Assembly: GCA_944391965.1 (NCBI GenBank)
Contig: CALXVH010000008.1
Coordinates: forward strand, 1-59,514
Length of the DNA: 59,514 nt
Direction: 5' to 3'
Origin: an uncultured Clostridia bacterium
GTDB taxonomy: Bacteria > Bacillota > Clostridia > TANB77 > CAG-508
In this document: in pieces, positions 28,502-38,382 of the stretch
Layout of the letters: each line of letters opens with the position of its first letter
Position numbering within the stretch: the first letter of the stretch is position 1
Notes under the pieces: generated by a model
What the model was told of the DNA's origin: nothing
What the model saw: only the letters and a program-made list of their open reading frames with translations
Database searches by the model: none
Made by a program: the position numbers and the translations under genes

Positions 28502-31500
28502 TTATTCAACATTTACTGTCACTACTGCTTCACGAGCTGGATTATTTGAATCATCTGTATAAGAATATATTATCTTATATGTTCCAACTCTATTAGTATC
28601 AACTTCTGGTAACTCTATATGTTTACCACTATTATCTGCATAATAAACTATTCTGACTTTATAGTCATGTGTTACATATGCATTATCTGTTACTGTTGCT
28701 TCTGGAATTGTATATGATTCTTGTGAACCAGCTTTTATTGTTACGTTTGTTTCTCCATTTACTGTAATTACAGGGTTTGTTGCATCTGTAACTGTTACTT
28801 TTACAACTGCTTCACGTGCTGTATTATTACCATCATCTGTATAAGAATATATTATTGCATATACTCCAGGTTGTTTCGTATCTACTGCTGGTACATCTTT
28901 ATGATGACCATCATTATCATAATCTGGATAATATACTATTCTAACTTTATAATCATGTGTTATATCTGCATTGTCTTCTACAGTTGCTTTAGGCACATCA
29001 TACACTTTTTGTGAACCTGCTTCTATCGTTTCATCTTCAGCATCTACTTTAATTGTTGGATCTGTTGTATCTTTTACAGTTACAAATACATCATTATATG
29101 CTTCATTACCAGCTTCATCTCTAGTTACATATTGTAATTTATATTCTGTATCACTAGTTGAAGGTCTTCCCATATCTACATATACATTAACTAATTCTGG
29201 TGTAACTTCTCCTGAGAAGTTATCATTTCCAGAAACTTGTGGATATAATTCTTTTGGGAATTCTATATCTTTATTAGCTTCAACTGTAATTCTCCAAGGA
29301 TCTGAAACAAATCCTGGTGCAGTTTTATCAAATATTACTGATGTAGTATCTAACACATCATTTTCTTTAGTTTGTGTTATAGTATCTCCTACATTTCCTG
29401 CTAAATCAGTATATCCATAAACTTCGAATGAAACAGGTCCTTCTGTCATATCTTCTGTCATTGTTAACCAAGTAGCATATTGTGTTCCTGAACTTACTTG
29501 TCTTTCTTGTTTTACTTCAAGTTCTATTCCATTAATTTTGAATTTAGGTTTTACAGATAATTTTTCTGAAATATTTACATATACCCAAACATTATTACCA
29601 ACTTTTGCATATCCGGCATTTTCTTTATTATTGCTTTGTATTCTAGCAAATGTATAAGTTGGTTTTGTTATATCATAAGTAAATGTAAATGTTGCTGTAT
29701 TTCCAGCTTCATCACTTGCTGTTACAGTATTTACTCCTTCATTTAAATAATCTTTAAGCTTTTCATAAGAAATTTCACCATTTGTAAGAATTAATGTTCC
29801 ATCTTTGCCATTAATTTCATAAGAAGTTACACCATTATTATCTGTAACTTTAAATCCTATTTTACTATAATGTCTTTCAGATCCTACTGAATCTGCTGTT
29901 GGTTCTATAGTTGGTTTTGAGGTATCAATTACTACATTTGTATATGTTCCATCATTTATATCATCATTTGTTAAAGGTGGTGTTCCTTCATTTCCTGCTG
30001 CATCTTTGTATCCATATACTCTAAATGTAACATCACCTTCTGGTGTATTTTCGTCAATCTTAACATCTGCCATGTAATAATAAACATTTGCTGCTTCATT
30101 TGAACTATCTGGACGATATGTTACATCATATACATTTCCAAACATCTCAACTTTTGGTTCTACTGCTAATTTTTCTGGGAAAGATACTAATACACGAATG
30201 CTGTCACCAGCTTTTGCATATCTTTGATCTCTTGTATCTTCACTACTTGTATTACGAGCAATTCCTAAATTTATTTTTTCAGGAGCTGTTTTATCATATA
30301 CAACTTTCCAATATGGATCGTAATTAATTTGTTTATTTGTTAAAGTATCTCCTGTATTTCCTGCAATATCCATATATCCATAAAGTTCGAAGTTAATTTC
30401 TCCCTCTGGTAAGTTCATATCTTCTGTTATATGGAAATTAGCTAAATAAGCGTTTGTTTTCATATGTGATGAAGTTAAATCACTATATCCACATTTAATA
30501 TCATCTTTAATAACATTTCCATTTGCATCTAATATTCTAAGTTTTGGTTCTACTGTTAATTTTTCATCATCAAAGAAAGCTAAGACTCTTATTTCATCGC
30601 CTGTACCTGCAATAGCTATATCTTCTCCTTCTTCATAATAATGTGTAATATTTGTTATTCCTAATTTAGAAGCTTTTGGAGCTGTTTTATCAAAAATTAC
30701 ATAGTAATTGTCATTACCTGTTGAAGTAACTTCTGTTCCTGTATTTCCAGCTAAGTCTACTAATCCTTTAACTGTTACTGGGATTTTTTCTCCTTCTACT
30801 AAGTCCATATCTTCTGTTAAATCAACATATATTACATATTTATTGTCTTCTAATGGTGGTTGAGGATTTACACTATATTCTTTTCCTCCAACTACTATTG
30901 TAGGATTACCAGCTAATGGTTCTGTTGTATTTACTGTTATAGCTATTCCTTTATTTTGTCCTGGATTTTGTGTTAATCCTGAATAATTTTGATTTCTTGT
31001 TGGATTATAGAAGTTTTGAACTCTTAGCTCTCTTAAAGCTGGTACAGTTTTATCAAATGTTACAGATGTATTATTTGTAGTTGTTGTAATAGTATCTCCA
31101 ACATTACCAGCTAAATCTTCATATCCAGATATTTCGAAAGACATTTTTCCTTCTGTCATATCTTCTGTCATTGTTATCCATCCAACATATATTACTCCTG
31201 CTGGATCATTAATAATTGTATTTGTTGTAATACCATTTATTTTTATAACTGGATATTTAGATAATTCTTCTTTAATTCCTACTTTTACCCAAACTTGATC
31301 TCCAACTTTTGCATATCGATTATTATTAGCATTTGTAGTTGTAAATTCTACAAAATATGGAGTTGGGTTTGTTTTATCATATTCTACACCTTGATCTATT
31401 CCAGGATATTTTAAATCTGTATTAGTTAATGTTGTTCCAACATTTCCTGCTGCATCTTCATATCCATAAACTTCAAATTTGATTTCACCTTCTGGTAAAT

Positions 31501-34417
31501 TCATATCTTCTGTTATTGTAAATTGTCCTGAATAAGCATTAGTATTCATTGATTCAGAAGTTAAATAAGCATCAATCATATTTACTTCTTTAACAACTTT
31601 ATTATCTGCTCCTAATATTCTTATTTTTGGCATTACTGCTAATTTCTCATTATCAAATTGTACAAGAATTCTTACATAATCACCTGTTTTAGCATGATAT
31701 ATGTCTCCTTCTTTTGCGTCATAATGAGATCCATTAACTATTCCTAATGCTGTATATTCTGGAGCTACTGTATCATATATTACATATGGATATTCTTTGC
31801 TTGTTGTTTGTTCTTGAGTTATATCCTCTCCAACATTTCCTGCTGCATCTTCATATCCATAAATTCTATATTGTATTTTACCTTGTGGTAATTGTAATTC
31901 TTCTGTTGTATCAAATTCTACAAAATAGAATTGTGCTGCTTCACTCCAAGCTAAATCCATTGTTGTTACTTTTCCATTTTCTCCATAAATATCAACTTTT
32001 GGATTAACTCCTAACATTTCTGTAAATGTTACATATAATCTTATATGTTCATCTCTTGTTGCAAGTGTAATATCTCCACCATAGTTGTCATTTGTCCAGT
32101 TAAATATACCCATTGCAGAAAGCTTTGGTGCTACTGTATCGTAAACAACTCCTGGATAAGCTTCTTCATTTATTTCTGTTACTACTTCTCCAACATTTCC
32201 TGCTGCATCAGCGTATCCAGAAATTCTAACTTGAATTGGTCCTTCTGGTAAATTCATTTCATCTGTTAAAGTAAAGTCTGCCATATACATATAGTAATTG
32301 TTTTCTGGATTAGAAGAAGAATCTCTATATGTACAGCTAACTTCTTTAACATTTCCATCTTTTCCAATTACTTCAACTTTTGGTTCTACTGCTAATTTTT
32401 CTTCGAATGCTACTCTTAATCTAATTCTATCTCCTGTTGTAGCAACCGTAGTATCTTTACCTTCATTATAATGTGTATCATTTAACATTCCTACTGTTTT
32501 TACTACTGGTGCGTTATTATCATATGTTACTTGACCATATTCTGATGTGAAAGTAACATCATCATTATCTAATATTGCTTCATTTCCTGCTAAATCAAAA
32601 GCATTTGTTACTGTAAATGGTACTTGTGTTCCATCTGTTAATCCTAAAATATCATTATCAATTACGATATCTGCAACAAATGTACGTTTTCCATCTACTG
32701 TACTTCTATATTCAAAGTTAGCAGTTTGAACATTTTTTCCTGTTCCAATTGTTAAAATTGGAGTTCTAGACATATCCATATCCTCATTAAAGTTAGCTTC
32801 TACTCTTAATGTTTCTCCATCTCTAATCCATGTACGACGATTTGCATCGCTTACATTTAAGATATATAGTGGATGTCCTGCATCTTTATTTCCTGAATAT
32901 GGGGCTGTTCTATCATATATTACTTTTGAATATTCATCACGATTAATTTTTGTTTGATCTAATTTTTCTCCAACATTTCCTGCTATATCAGCATATCCAT
33001 ATACTTCGAATGGTATTTCACCTTCTAGCATAGTTTCATCTAATGTGAAATCTACCATATAGTAGTAAATGTTTTGTTCTGGATTTGAGCTTGCTGGACG
33101 ATATGTTGCTGTATATTCTTTTCCAAATACTTTAACTGTTGGTTCAACTGCTAATTTCTCTGGGAAAGAAATTAAAATACGAACTTCGTCTCCTTCTTTT
33201 GCCCATGTTAAATCTTCTACTTTATTTACATAGCGTGTTTTATTTAATATTCCTAATTTTGAATATACTGGAGCTATTGAATCATAAGTAAATGTATATG
33301 TAGATTCATTTCCAGCTATATCTCTTACTGTAATAGTATTTATACCTTCAACCAAATATTTTTTAATATTAATAAAGTTTGCATCAGTTGTTGAACTTGG
33401 TGTTAGACCTGTAATTAAAGTATCATTTATTTCATATTCTACTACTTTATAATTATCTTTTAATTTAAAACTTACTTTGCTAAATATTTTTTCTTCAGCA
33501 CTTCCTACGTATTGTTCATCTGGTTCATTAATATTTTCTGTTCCTTTAACAATGATTTCTGGTGCTGTACCATCATAAAATACTCTGTGACCATTTGTTG
33601 GTCCATTTTCATCTGGGATTGAATTTCTAGCTATATCTTCTATATTAGATACTCTTAATGTAATTTCTCCATCTACAAAAGTTGTATCTTCTGGAATTTC
33701 ATATTTTACAGAATAATCCCATCTATCTTCTGCTGTTTGTCTTACTGTTACTAGTGAATCTTCCATTACATATTCTTTTCCATTATTAATTAATGTAAAT
33801 GTTGGATTATGTGCTAATTCTTCATTAACAGCTATATACATATATATAGTATCTCCACGTTTTACATAATATTCTCTTAAATTATTTGATTCACCATCTT
33901 TTAAAATGTTTGTAGCTAGTCTAACAGGTGCTGTTACATCTGTTACATTTGCATCAACATTAGCTAACAACTCTCCACCATAAACAGTCATATTGCTCCA
34001 AGCTAAAGTTAAAGCTTGTGTTGGAATTGTTTCTGTAGTAGTTGTTGTTGCTACTTGAGTACTACCATCTGTTGTTGTAGTTGTTTGTTGAGCTGGTGCA
34101 GTAGTAGTTGTTGTTGCTGGTGTTGTAGTTCCAGCATTAGTAGTTGTAGCACCATCATTATCAGCTACTGTTGTTTGTTCTTCTTGTTGTGGTTCTTCGC
34201 TTTGTGTTGCAGTTCCTTGGTCATTATTATCACCATTATTTTCAGGGACTGCATCTTGTGTTTGTTCACTATTGCTACTGTTTTCGCCTATAGCTGTAGC
34301 TTCAGTTTCACCTTGGTCTCTTAAGAAAACTACTACCATTGAAATTGCAGCTATTACTAATATTGCAATTATAACTATGGCAATTATAGCTTTCTTACTT
34401 AAACTTTTCCCTTCCAT
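28502..34417 (-). CDS. 1971-residue cell-surface protein with tandem Ig-like domains
   Basis: A giant surface protein. An N-terminal signal-anchor helix (about 9-32) is followed by a Thr/Gln/Asn-rich linker (about 35-135) and then roughly thirteen bacterial Ig-like units of about 110-140 residues, each marked by YDKTAP-like starts, EKLAVEPK strands and GYxDxAGNVG ends. The last three are different Ig-like domains, two with the near-identical phrase IEAGSQ/IKAGSQ. There is no LPxTG tail, so anchoring is by the N-terminal helix or by partners. Likely an adhesin or stalk. It follows the sortase by 18 bases (RBS AGGGGGG). Confidence 0.88.
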   Translation of the reverse strand: MEGKSLSKKAIIAIVIIAILVIAAISMVVVFLRDQGETEATAIGENSSNSEQTQDAVPENNGDNNDQGTATQSEEPQQEEQTTVADNDGATTTNAGTTTPATTTTTAPAQQTTTTTDGSTQVATTTTTETIPTQALTLAWSNMTVYGGELLANVDANVTDVTAPVRLATNILKDGESNNLREYYVKRGDTIYMYIAVNEELAHNPTFTLINNGKEYVMEDSLVTVRQTAEDRWDYSVKYEIPEDTTFVDGEITLRVSNIEDIARNSIPDENGPTNGHRVFYDGTAPEIIVKGTENINEPDEQYVGSAEEKIFSKVSFKLKDNYKVVEYEINDTLITGLTPSSTTDANFINIKKYLVEGINTITVRDIAGNESTYTFTYDSIAPVYSKLGILNKTRYVNKVEDLTWAKEGDEVRILISFPEKLAVEPTVKVFGKEYTATYRPASSNPEQNIYYYMVDFTLDETMLEGEIPFEVYGYADIAGNVGEKLDQTKINRDEYSKVIYDRTAPYSGNKDAGHPLYILNVSDANRRTWIRDGETLRVEANFNEDMDMSRTPILTIGTGKNVQTANFEYRSTVDGKRTFVADIVIDNDILGLTDGTQVPFTVTNAFDLAGNEAILDNDDVTFTSEYGQVTYDNNAPVVKTVGMLNDTHYNEGKDTTVATTGDRIRLRVAFEEKLAVEPKVEVIGKDGNVKEVSCTYRDSSSNPENNYYMYMADFTLTDEMNLPEGPIQVRISGYADAAGNVGEVVTEINEEAYPGVVYDTVAPKLSAMGIFNWTNDNYGGDITLATRDEHIRLYVTFTEMLGVNPKVDIYGENGKVTTMDLAWSEAAQFYFVEFDTTEELQLPQGKIQYRIYGYEDAAGNVGEDITQEQTTSKEYPYVIYDTVAPEYTALGIVNGSHYDAKEGDIYHAKTGDYVRILVQFDNEKLAVMPKIRILGADNKVVKEVNMIDAYLTSESMNTNAYSGQFTITEDMNLPEGEIKFEVYGYEDAAGNVGTTLTNTDLKYPGIDQGVEYDKTNPTPYFVEFTTTNANNNRYAKVGDQVWVKVGIKEELSKYPVIKINGITTNTIINDPAGVIYVGWITMTEDMTEGKMSFEISGYEDLAGNVGDTITTTTNNTSVTFDKTVPALRELRVQNFYNPTRNQNYSGLTQNPGQNKGIAITVNTTEPLAGNPTIVVGGKEYSVNPQPPLEDNKYVIYVDLTEDMDLVEGEKIPVTVKGLVDLAGNTGTEVTSTGNDNYYVIFDKTAPKASKLGITNITHYYEEGEDIAIAGTGDEIRVLAFFDDEKLTVEPKLRILDANGNVIKDDIKCGYSDLTSSHMKTNAYLANFHITEDMNLPEGEINFELYGYMDIAGNTGDTLTNKQINYDPYWKVVYDKTAPEKINLGIARNTSSEDTRDQRYAKAGDSIRVLVSFPEKLAVEPKVEMFGNVYDVTYRPDSSNEAANVYYYMADVKIDENTPEGDVTFRVYGYKDAAGNEGTPPLTNDDINDGTYTNVVIDTSKPTIEPTADSVGSERHYSKIGFKVTDNNGVTSYEINGKDGTLILTNGEISYEKLKDYLNEGVNTVTASDEAGNTATFTFTYDITKPTYTFARIQSNNKENAGYAKVGNNVWVYVNISEKLSVKPKFKINGIELEVKQERQVSSGTQYATWLTMTEDMTEGPVSFEVYGYTDLAGNVGDTITQTKENDVLDTTSVIFDKTAPGFVSDPWRITVEANKDIEFPKELYPQVSGNDNFSGEVTPELVNVYVDMGRPSTSDTEYKLQYVTRDEAGNEAYNDVFVTVKDTTDPTIKVDAEDETIEAGSQKVYDVPKATVEDNADITHDYKVRIVYYPDYDNDGHHKDVPAVDTKQPGVYAIIYSYTDDGNNTAREAVVKVTVTDATNPVITVNGETNVTIKAGSQESYTIPEATVTDNAYVTHDYKVRIVYYADNSGKHIELPEVDTNRVGTYKIIYSYTDDSNNPAREAVVTVNVE

Positions 34418-34435
34418 AAATTATCCCCCTATAAT

Positions 34436-35014
34436 TTATTTTTTTACTTCTTCCGCCTTAATAATGAGTCTAGCTTTATTTCCGTTTTCACAAGTTATTA
34501 AGGTGACTTCTCTAGTTTCTTCTTCTTTCGTTTCTAATATGCTAACATCATTTGGATCTGTTACAAAAATAGAATTGATTTCATATTCAACAGTATTTTT
34601 TTGTAAATCTGTTAAATAAATTTTATCTCCAGCTACAAGTTCATCATTTCTCCCGAACATTGTTCCATCATAATTATTATGACCAGCTAAAGCTAAATTT
34701 CCTATTTCGTTAACATTTCCACCACTAAAACGGGTTATTGATGTTCTCATGTTTTCTTTTGTAGTAGTATCTAGAATTGGATATTCTAGTTCAATTTTGG
34801 GTATATTAATAATTCCTATAACAGAATTATTACCAAATTTAATAGGCTCTGTTGTCTCCTCATGTTGTTTAATTTCTTCTACTATTTGTGCATTATTTTC
34901 TTCATTAATTTGATTTCCAATATATTTTTTCGCTATAAGTGCAATTACAATAATCGCAAAAATAATAACTATAAAAAGTAATATTTTATAAAATACTAAC
35001 TTTCTATTTTTCAT
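34436..35014 (-). CDS. sortase family transpeptidase
   Basis: 192 residues. An N-terminal helix (about 10-27) anchors a sortase domain with all three catalytic residues: His112 in ALAGHNNYDG, Cys175 in TLITCENG and Arg182 in ARLIIKA. The TLITC box and the short size suggest class D or E rather than A or B. It cuts LPxTG-like signals and joins proteins to the wall or to each other. It overlaps the 3' end of the LPVTF-tailed gene by 11 bases, pointing to that protein as substrate. Confidence 0.92.
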   Translation of the reverse strand: MKNRKLVFYKILLFIVIIFAIIVIALIAKKYIGNQINEENNAQIVEEIKQHEETTEPIKFGNNSVIGIINIPKIELEYPILDTTTKENMRTSITRFSGGNVNEIGNLALAGHNNYDGTMFGRNDELVAGDKIYLTDLQKNTVEYEINSIFVTDPNDVSILETKEEETREVTLITCENGNKARLIIKAEEVKK

Positions 35015-35957
35015 TTTTCTTAGATAAACTTCTTATTCTAATTGCTATTATTACTATTGCTACTACTGCAACTCCTAATAGAATAAATAATATTGGATTA
35101 TCGAATGTAACTGGTAGCTCACTTCTTGTTTCTGTTTTTACAACTTCTTTTACTTCATCCTCTGAAGTTTCTTTCTTTGAAGTTAAAACTTGTGCATCAT
35201 ATGTTGTAGTTCCATTTAATTCTTTCTTTAATAAAACTACATATTGTGTACCGTTTTCTGCATCAACAGGTTGAGCTATTGTAGCATTTGTTACTTCTTT
35301 CCATTCTGTATTTGTTATAATATTATTCCATAAATTAGTATATTCTTGTGATAATTTAATTGATTCAAATATATCCATATCACTGTTTATTTTGTTCATA
35401 ACATTAACTAATTCTTGGCAATTTGCATTTTCGCCATTTAATAGAACAACATCATAACTATATTTTGCATTTGCATCATCAGTAATTTTTAATGTTCCTT
35501 GTGTTACTGTTCTTATTACATTTTCTTCTCTTGTTTCTTCTGTTATAGTTTGAGTTGCATCAACTTTAATTCTATTTGTTAAAGTTTTCATTTCATTAAT
35601 TTCTGCTTCAGTTGATACTTCTGATATATTTATAGGTTCTGCTTTCTTTATAATTTCGTCATCTATTTTTACCCATAAATATGATCCAACTTGACCCTTT
35701 GAAACTTTTATTACTTTATTTCCTTTTGTATCTTCTGCTGTATACCAATTTAAATTATTTTCTTCAACATCTGCACTAGTTGTTATTGCATAAGAATATT
35801 CATCATTTAAGTGACCATTTAAATAGATTAAATAATCTCCATTGGCATTTTCTAGCACTGCCATATCTTCGGCTGTAGCATTTACAGTGGCGTTTAAACT
35901 TAAAATAAGAGTAACTGCCATTACAATTAATAAAATTTTAGAACTTAACTTTTTCAT
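35004..35957 (-). CDS. secreted protein with LPxT-like C-terminal anchor
   Basis: 317 residues. A signal peptide (1-28, cleavage near NATVNA) is followed by an extracellular region without a recognised domain (30-275) and a C-terminal sorting-like tail: LPVTF at 281-285, a hydrophobic helix (about 289-306) and a basic end RIRSLSKKNEK. The fifth residue is Phe where a classical signal has Gly, so either the partner sortase tolerates a variant or the protein stays a simple tail-anchored membrane protein. It is the first gene of the sortase operon, with its own promoter and RBS GGGGAG. Confidence 0.75.
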   Translation of the reverse strand: MKKLSSKILLIVMAVTLILSLNATVNATAEDMAVLENANGDYLIYLNGHLNDEYSYAITTSADVEENNLNWYTAEDTKGNKVIKVSKGQVGSYLWVKIDDEIIKKAEPINISEVSTEAEINEMKTLTNRIKVDATQTITEETREENVIRTVTQGTLKITDDANAKYSYDVVLLNGENANCQELVNVMNKINSDMDIFESIKLSQEYTNLWNNIITNTEWKEVTNATIAQPVDAENGTQYVVLLKKELNGTTTYDAQVLTSKKETSEDEVKEVVKTETRSELPVTFDNPILFILLGVAVVAIVIIAIRIRSLSKKNEK

Positions 35958-35970
35958 TCTATTCTCCCCT

Positions 35971-36014
35971 TTCCGCTACGGAAACATTATATTACACTTC
36001 TTTACAAAAGTAAA
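35971..36014 (-). promoter_or_regulatory. promoter of the sortase operon
   Basis: Minus strand TTTACT (36014-36009), 17 bases, TATAAT (35991-35986). The start region carries a small palindrome TTTCCGTAGCGGAAA (35985-35971), which may be an operator or a 5' hairpin. Confidence 0.65.
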
Positions 36015-36035
36015 CAGTTTTACTAATTTTTAGCA

Positions 36036-36208
36036 ATTTTTTTATGCGTTTTTCCTTATATCCGTAGACTTTTGATGGTTTTTATGGTCTATTGTTCTAT
36101 TTCTATTTATTGATTGCTTTTATACTATATATATGAAACGTTATAAAAAAACAGCATATAAAAATCAAATTCTGTTACGGACAGGCTAATTTAAGCATAT
36201 TTATATCG
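36036..36208. other. intergenic region, no gene seen
   Basis: AT-rich sequence between the sortase operon promoter and the terminator of the broken phosphatase gene. It contains only short imperfect inverted repeats (for example CTGTTACGGACAG). I see no open frame with an RBS. Confidence 0.5.
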
Positions 36209-36265
36209 CAAAAAAATACACCCCTGTTTAAGTATAAATGACTAATATACTTAACATGGTGTATT
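36209..36265 (-). terminator. terminator of the phosphatase-rich operon
   Basis: AATACACC and TTAAGTATA pair with TATACTTAA and GGTGTATT; the minus strand continues into ATTTTTTTGC. Confidence 0.75.
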
Positions 36266-36280
36266 CATTTTAAAACAATA

Positions 36281-36683
36281 TTAAATCTCTATTTTAATTA
36301 TCGGAACTTCTAGTTCTTCTTTTGTTAATCCACAATGTGTTGATACCTTATTATCAACTTTTCCAGTTGCTACAGTCAAATAGTTTTCTAGCAATATTCT
36401 AGTACCACTTGTTGATATAGCTACATAGTCTCCAACAAAATCATCAATCTTCTTATGTGGAATTCCTTCTCCTAATAATCCAGAATTTAAAAACTCTTCC
36501 TTTAATTCATTTAATATATTTTCTCCCATACCATCTAATATCAGCAAAACTACATTATTATAATCTTTTTTTAATATTTCATCAATTTCTGGTAAACTAT
36601 TATATTTACTTTCTACGTTATAATATTTTAAAATTGATGTTATTAAATTTAATATACTATTATTATTAGTCTGGTCGTATCAT
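36281..36683 (-). pseudogene. degenerate alkaline-phosphatase-superfamily (type I phosphodiesterase-like) gene
   Basis: A good RBS (AAAGGAG) and ATG 36683 open a frame MIRPD that hits stops at once. One base shift restores NNSILNLITSILKYYNVESK and, further on, YNNVVLLILDGMGENIL, the typical start of a metal-dependent phosphodiesterase with the metal-binding Asp. This is then joined directly to a family C-terminus (GLLGEGIPHKKIDDFVGDY, then STHCGLTKEEL), so most of the catalytic middle (roughly 150-200 residues by family length) is missing. A frameshift plus an internal deletion make it non-functional. It is the last cistron of the operon. Confidence 0.8.
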
Positions 36684-36693
36684 AAAATCTCCT

Positions 36694-37572
36694 TTATATC
36701 CATTTTTCTACATACTCATTCGGTATTTTTAAATTTCCTTTTCCTGATCCAAGTTCAATATTTGGTTTGTTTTTTCCGTGATAATCACTTCCACCACTTT
36801 TGTAATATCCTCTTTCATTACAGATTTTTTCTAAATATTTAATATTTTCATCTGAAAATGTATTATGCATACATTCAATTCCATCTATATTGTAATCAGT
36901 TAGAATGTTAGCTATAAATTGCTTTTTGTCTTCTGCCCATCTGTATATGAATAAATGTGGTAAAAATACTAAGCCGCCACAATTTTTTACTGCATCAATT
37001 GCTTCTTGCAAACTTGGGTAATCTGCAGATTTATTTATATAGAATGGGTATTCTTGCTTTCCACAATATTTTTTAGAAAACACGTCAAATTCTTCCCACA
37101 AGTCAGTTGGTAATTTTTCCTTGTTTTCCTCATGTGATATTATTTCATAATATATCTTTACACTTGCCCAATCTTTTTGCGCATTAAACTCTATAGCGTT
37201 TTTTTCTCTCATTGTTAGTCCTAGTTCTAAACATTTTTCATATAAAATATTAAAATATTTATTTTGTATAACATCTCTCGATTTATCTTTATAATAATCT
37301 TTTATCCAGGTTGACATTTTATCTGTATTTATTTTATATCCTAATATTTCTATTATATGTGTACCATATGCACATTTTATTTCTATGCCCGGAATAACTT
37401 TACCAGTATAGTATTTGGGTATATCTATTTTTTCTAATTCCTTATATCCATCACAGGTATCATGATCAGTAATAGATATATAATCCAAATTTAAGCTTTG
37501 AGCTTTTTGCAATATCTCTTGAACAGAATCTGTACCGTCAGAATAAGTAGAATGAATATGTAAATCTATCAT
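36694..37572 (-). CDS. PHP-domain phosphoesterase
   Basis: 292 residues beginning MIDLHIHSTYSDGTDS with metal ligands His5 and His7, then SITDHDTCDGY near 37 and later ligands in VFLPHLFIY, ECMHNTF and GGSDYHGKN. Related proteins (YciV/RnmA-like) hydrolyse 3',5'-nucleotide bisphosphates or 5'-end RNA fragments. An insert between the metal motifs makes it individual. It starts two bases after the inositol-phosphatase gene and ends 10 bases before the broken phosphatase gene. Confidence 0.88.
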   Translation of the reverse strand: MIDLHIHSTYSDGTDSVQEILQKAQSLNLDYISITDHDTCDGYKELEKIDIPKYYTGKVIPGIEIKCAYGTHIIEILGYKINTDKMSTWIKDYYKDKSRDVIQNKYFNILYEKCLELGLTMREKNAIEFNAQKDWASVKIYYEIISHEENKEKLPTDLWEEFDVFSKKYCGKQEYPFYINKSADYPSLQEAIDAVKNCGGLVFLPHLFIYRWAEDKKQFIANILTDYNIDGIECMHNTFSDENIKYLEKICNERGYYKSGGSDYHGKNKPNIELGSGKGNLKIPNEYVEKWI

Positions 37573-37574
37573 TT

Positions 37575-38369
37575 TTATACTTCCCTTCTTTGTATATTCT
37601 CTTTTGCACTTTTTATTAGTTCATCATGTACAATCCCATTACTTATAAGTGCACCATTTATTGCTTCATCATATCTTTGATCATTTCCAAATAAATCTGT
37701 TACTCTTCCTCCTGCTTCCTCTACAATTACTTTTACTGCTGCAATATCACAATTTTTTCCTTTTGTCCCAGGAAATACGCAGCAAGTAAAATCACCTGTT
37801 GCTACACACATACATGCTCTTATAATACTTCCCACTCCTATAAAATATGTTTTTTGATATAGTTCATTTAACATTGGGATAACATTATATACAGCTGCTG
37901 GCCACATATCAAAATGACTTATACTTCTTTCATCTTCCAATTTATAATCATTTACAGTAATTTTCTCATCATTACAATATGCACCTTGTCCTTTTATTGC
38001 TGAATATAATTTATCTAAAAATGGATCATATACTACACCTACTTCTGGTACTCCATCTACTACTAATGCTAAAGAAAATACAGCAACTGGAATATGCCTC
38101 GCATACATAGCTGTTCCATCTACAGGATCACATCCCCATACATATTTACTTTTTCCAAATTTTTCTTCTTCTCCATCTACAGAATGATTTGGAAACTTTT
38201 CTTTTACTTTTTCTATTAAAATGTGGTTAATTTCTTTATCAGCTAAAGTTACAATTGTTTTATCACCTTTATAGCTCGCTCCGTTATCTTGATAAAAATA
38301 TTTTTTCATAATTTTACCAGCTTCGGTACAAATCTCTTTTGCAAATGCTAAATATTCATTCTTTTCCAT
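37575..38369 (-). CDS. inositol-monophosphatase-family phosphatase
   Basis: 264 residues. The lithium-sensitive phosphatase motifs are visible: GEEEKFGKSKYVWGCDPVDG with metal-binding Glu and Asp residues (the family DPxDGT as DPVDGT, about 80-85), and CDIAAVKVIVEEAGG (the WDxAAG-like motif with Cys for Trp). Likely substrates are inositol phosphate, 3'-phosphoadenosine phosphate or a sugar phosphate. It is the fourth gene of the operon, upstream of the PHP gene. Confidence 0.9.
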   Translation of the reverse strand: MEKNEYLAFAKEICTEAGKIMKKYFYQDNGASYKGDKTIVTLADKEINHILIEKVKEKFPNHSVDGEEEKFGKSKYVWGCDPVDGTAMYARHIPVAVFSLALVVDGVPEVGVVYDPFLDKLYSAIKGQGAYCNDEKITVNDYKLEDERSISHFDMWPAAVYNVIPMLNELYQKTYFIGVGSIIRACMCVATGDFTCCVFPGTKGKNCDIAAVKVIVEEAGGRVTDLFGNDQRYDEAINGALISNGIVHDELIKSAKENIQRREV

Positions 38370-38382
38370 TTATTCATCCTCC

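Noticed and set aside
34016..34324. A cysteine-rich 102-codon frame, like a metallothionein
   Set aside because: It is the reverse reading of the Thr-rich linker (ACA/ACT codons) in the giant surface protein.
36036..36208. A riboswitch or operator in the gap before the sortase operon
   Set aside because: Only short imperfect inverted repeats are present, they lie upstream of the predicted promoter, and no known aptamer pattern was recognised.
36281..36547. The 88-codon frame as an independent small gene
   Set aside because: It begins inside a recognisable phosphodiesterase N-terminus and ends in the family's C-terminus, so it is part of a broken gene.
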